IMG/VR virus record: IMGVR_UViG_3300021963_000081
Location: 1-64,000 of that record
Origin: a virus
Length of the DNA: 64,000 bases
Strand: one strand, 5' to 3'
The notes beneath the pieces are model-generated. The model was not told where the DNA came from. It did no database searches and worked only from the letters and a program-made list of their open reading frames with translations. Position 1 is the stretch's first letter, and each line of letters begins with the position of its first letter. Positions 62,301 to 64,000 of this stretch are shown piece after piece. Position numbers and translations under genes: made by a program.

Positions 62301-64000
62301 AGGGTGATACAGGTGATACTGGTCCTCAAGGTCCTCAAGGTTCTCAGGGGGCAACTGGTTCAGCTGGTCCTCAAGGTCCACAAGGCGTTACTGGTCCACA
62401 AGGTCCGCAGGGTGCGATTGGTCCGCAAGGTCCAAAGGGTGATAAAGGCGATAATGGTCCGCAGGGTCCACAGGGTGCTCTTGGTCCACAGGGTCCACAG
62501 GGTCCTCAAGGACCACAAGGACCACAAGGTCCTCAAGGTCCACAAGGCGTAATTGGTCCGCAAGGACCATCTGGTCCATCTGGCGCGCAAGGTTCTGGCA
62601 TCACAGTTCTTGGTACAGTTGCTACAGTTGGAAATCTTCCTGGTGGTGCAAGTGATGGTGATGCTTATATTGTAACAGCTGACGGTCACTTATATGTTTG
62701 GAATGGTTCAAGTTGGATCGATGCTGGTCTGATTGTTGGTCCTCAAGGTCCACAAGGCACTCAAGGCAATACTGGTCCACAGGGTCCAACTGGTCCACAC
62801 GGTCCTCAAGGTTCAACTGGTCCAACTGGTCCACAAGGTAATGCTGGACCACAAGGACCACAAGGACCACAAGGTCCACAAGGTGTCACAGGTCCACAGG
62901 GTCCACAGGGTCCGCAAGGTGTAACTGGTCCTCAAGGTCCACAGGGTCCTCAAGGTGTGACTGGTCCACAAGGTCCTCAAGGTCCACAAGGTATCACTGG
63001 TCCTCAAGGTCCGCAAGGTCCGCAAGGTCCTCAAGGTCCACAAGGTCCACAAGGTCCTCAAGGCGATACTGGTCCACAAGGACCGCAAGGACCACAAGGA
63101 CCACAAGGTGTCGTCGGTCCACAAGGACCACAAGGTGTCACAGGTCCTCAAGGACCACAAGGTCCGCAAGGTGTCGTCGGTCCACAGGGTCCACAAGGTT
63201 CAACTGGCGACACTGGACCACAAGGTCCACAAGGACCTTCTGGCGTGTCAAATGTTCCTGGTCCACAGGGTCCACAGGGTCCACAAGGTCCACAAGGTCC
63301 ACAAGGTCCACAGGGTGTAACTGGTCCTCAAGGACCACAAGGACCGCAAGGTGATCGAGGACCACAAGGTCCGCAAGGCAATACAGGTCCACAAGGTCCA
63401 AAGGGTGATACAGGCGATACTGGTCCTCAGGGTCCACAAGGCGCAACTGGTCCTCAAGGACCACAAGGCGTGGTTGGTAACACTGGTCCACAAGGACCGC
63501 AAGGTCCTCAAGGAAACTCAGTGACTGGTCCTCAAGGTCCTCAAGGTCCACAAGGACCGCAAGGTCCTCAAGGAAACTCAGTGACTGGTCCTCAAGGTCC
63601 TCAAGGTCCACAAGGACCGCAAGGTCCTCAAGGACCACAAGGACCACAAGGTGTGACTGGACCGCAAGGACCACAAGGTCCACAAGGTGTGACTGGTCCA
63701 CAAGGACCACAAGGCTCAACAGGTTCTACTGGCGAAGTCGGTCCTCAAGGTCCACAGGGTCCACAAGGACCGCAAGGTGCAACAGGTCCACAGGGTCCTC
63801 AAGGTCCGCAGGGTGTTACTGGTCCACAGGGTCCAACTGGTCCTGTTGCTGGATCTGATACGCAAGTCATATTTAATGATGGCGGTAGTGTAGGCGCAAG
63901 TTCTAATTTGACGTTTGCGAAATCAACAAGCACGTTGAAATCAAATACGATACTTGCTGCAAATAATGTTGCGTATGCAAATACCACTGGAACTGTGAAG
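59330..64000 (+). CDS. Collagen-like (GPQ-repeat) tail fibre, incomplete
   Basis: Opens with [20 protein letters not shown] and runs open to the window end (1557 codons, no stop). Three Gly-X-Y blocks, mostly GPQ, lie at about residues 13-170, 826-1087 and 1136-1506. Between the first two are Ala/Asn-rich helical repeats ([30 protein letters not shown]) and beta segments ([25 protein letters not shown]). Between the last two is a small domain ([21 protein letters not shown]). A trimeric fibre is expected. Gly-X-Y Pro falls in X (GPQ), not Y. Neighbouring hydroxylase and GT60 genes may act on it. Confidence 0.88.
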   Translation, partial: MTTVRVSTGRGSQGLRGPQGPQGPQGPTGAQGIQGQAGGPQGPQGAAGAAGPQGPQGPQGAAGPQGPQGAGPQGPQGPQGSTGPQGPQGPQGAGPQGPQGPQGSTGPQGPQGPQGAGPQGPQGPQGPQGPQGAGPQGPQGPQGPQGPQGAGPQGPQGPSGPQGPQGPSGPNADAAYDQANAAYSQANSAYNAANNAQTSANTANTNALNAYGSANSSANTVRVSQNGSSTLSSKQLNFINTSTITVTVASAGDGTNANISFTAVGGAAYDQANLAYTAANSAQTAANTANTNALNAYGQANLSYTAANSAQTAANTANTNALNAYSSANLAYTAANSAQTAANTANTNALNAYGAANTANTNALNAYGKANNSANTVWVYANGSSILSNGNLNFNNTATINVSASANGSGQSNVEFSVNANSFTLIGRPTSALTLASNVTVSQDMTVTGNLFVQGDSVTFNVSTLKVEDNEIILNSSNTGIAPAVDALITVERGTSTDTYLKWNETTDKWTWSDDGTTAYNFSTSLSAYAQANSAYGQANLAYTAANTAQTSSNTVYAQANLAYTAANSAQTAANTANTNALNAYGAANSAANTVRVSSNGGSTLSGKQLNFINTSTITVTVASAGDGTNANISFTAVGGAAYDQANAAYGQANLAYTQANTARSDANTTFATINTTFGTTNTTFGTINTNYQAAYSQANLAANTVAVYANGTLTYANSNVNFNNTATVNVSTSANTTNKFTNVAFSVNVSSSDWASSANGVAQSAYAKANSAANNVAIFANGTVVLSNANVNFNNTATINVAATANGTGQVNVAFSMNTSSISAGPSGPSGPSGPQGPTGDTGPQGPQGPQGVAGPQGSTGPQGPQGPQGPQGIVGPQGPQGPQGAGPQGPQGPQGIVGPQGPQGPQGAGPQGPQGPQGVTGAQGPQGPQGPSGAQGDASNVAGPQGPQGPQGPQGNSVTGPQGPQGPQGPLGSLGPQGPQGSIGPQGPKGDTGDTGPQGPQGSQGATGSAGPQGPQGVTGPQGPQGAIGPQGPKGDKGDNGPQGPQGALGPQGPQGPQGPQGPQGPQGPQGVIGPQGPSGPSGAQGSGITVLGTVATVGNLPGGASDGDAYIVTADGHLYVWNGSSWIDAGLIVGPQGPQGTQGNTGPQGPTGPHGPQGSTGPTGPQGNAGPQGPQGPQGPQGVTGPQGPQGPQGVTGPQGPQGPQGVTGPQGPQGPQGITGPQGPQGPQGPQGPQGPQGPQGDTGPQGPQGPQGPQGVVGPQGPQGVTGPQGPQGPQGVVGPQGPQGSTGDTGPQGPQGPSGVSNVPGPQGPQGPQGPQGPQGPQGVTGPQGPQGPQGDRGPQGPQGNTGPQGPKGDTGDTGPQGPQGATGPQGPQGVVGNTGPQGPQGPQGNSVTGPQGPQGPQGPQGPQGNSVTGPQGPQGPQGPQGPQGPQGPQGVTGPQGPQGPQGVTGPQGPQGSTGSTGEVGPQGPQGPQGPQGATGPQGPQGPQGVTGPQGPTGPVAGSDTQVIFNDGGSVGASSNLTFAKSTSTLKSNTILAANNVAYANTTGTVK
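59534..59740 (+). repeat. 69-bp tandem repeats in the first collagen-like block
   Basis: The string GGTGCTGGTCCTCAAGG recurs at 59534, 59603 and 59672 with a period of 69 bases (23 codons). Copies are near identical at DNA level, whereas the peptide repeat alone has a period of 9 bases. Confidence 0.8.
61951..62088 (+). repeat. 69-bp tandem repeats in the second collagen-like block
   Basis: TATTGTTGGTCCTCAAGG occurs at 61951 and 62020, 69 bases apart, with the intervening sequence the same. It is the same period as in the first block, consistent with amplification by recombination or slippage. Confidence 0.75.
63486..63634 (+). repeat. 60-bp tandem repeats in the third collagen-like block
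   Basis: A 60-base unit carrying AGGAAACTCAGTGACTGGTC is repeated exactly in tandem (about 2.5 copies) in frame. Confidence 0.8.

Noticed and set aside
59340-63719. Long open frames on the minus strand and in shifted frames across the GPQ region (Leu/Val/Asp- or Trp/Thr/Leu-rich)
   Set aside because: They are by-products of the repetitive GPQ coding sequence, with extreme low complexity and no ribosome sites.

Overview
The window is part of the genome of a T4-like myovirus (Caudoviricetes, tevenvirus-type). Three things support this: the order gp33-gp59-gp32; a long baseplate and tail block (gp26, gp4, gp48, gp53, gp27-like, gp5, gp25, gp6, gp7-like, gp8 and DUF4815-type wedge proteins); and PhoH, an exonuclease, 2OG-Fe(II) oxygenases and small proteins typical of marine and freshwater cyanophage- or pelagiphage-like T4 relatives. 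The DNA is AT-rich. The host is not shown directly. A circularly permuted tmRNA gene is known from alphaproteobacteria, cyanobacteria and some betaproteobacteria, so a host from one of these groups is an inference.

Layout. 1-7757: HNH nuclease, 2OG oxygenase, a surface-sugar island (two GT2-like enzymes, a GT17-like enzyme, two related GT4-like enzymes, an FkbM methyltransferase and a kinase/nucleotidyltransferase fusion), a tRNA with anticodon CAT and a secreted serine protease. 7758-13486: small early genes behind sigma70-like promoters, then HAD phosphatase, FmdB-like protein, PhoH, PD-(D/E)XK exonuclease and an exported glycine-zipper protein. 13533-14842: a redox operon of AhpC-type peroxiredoxin, rubredoxin and AhpD. 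14850-15140: a permuted tmRNA. 15140-16200: two minus-strand cargo genes (a NUMOD3-like protein and a sulfotransferase). 16262-19712: SleB-type endolysin, GMP reductase, gp33, gp59, gp32. 19765-25128 (minus strand): tail assembly genes with a tape-measure-like protein carrying a GH19 lysozyme domain. 25158-48162 (plus strand): baseplate. 48165-64000: adhesin and fibre region with a beta-repeat fibre, twin proteins built from YNTNYNVAYP-type repeats, modifying enzymes and a collagen-like (GPQ) fibre that runs off the window.

How it fits together. The left third holds host-takeover, metabolic and stress functions. gp33-gp59-gp32 supply late transcription and replication, and the right two thirds make the tail. 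The most striking candidates for new biology are: (i) a prolyl-4-hydroxylase-type 2OG oxygenase and a GT60-type (Skp1 GlcNAc-transferase-like) glycosyltransferase placed between proline-rich repeat proteins and a collagen-like fibre, suggesting hydroxyproline-linked glycosylation of tail fibres; (ii) the phage-encoded permuted tmRNA with a readable tag; (iii) the AhpC-rubredoxin-AhpD cassette; (iv) the twin repeat adhesins, which share ends but carry unrelated central inserts.
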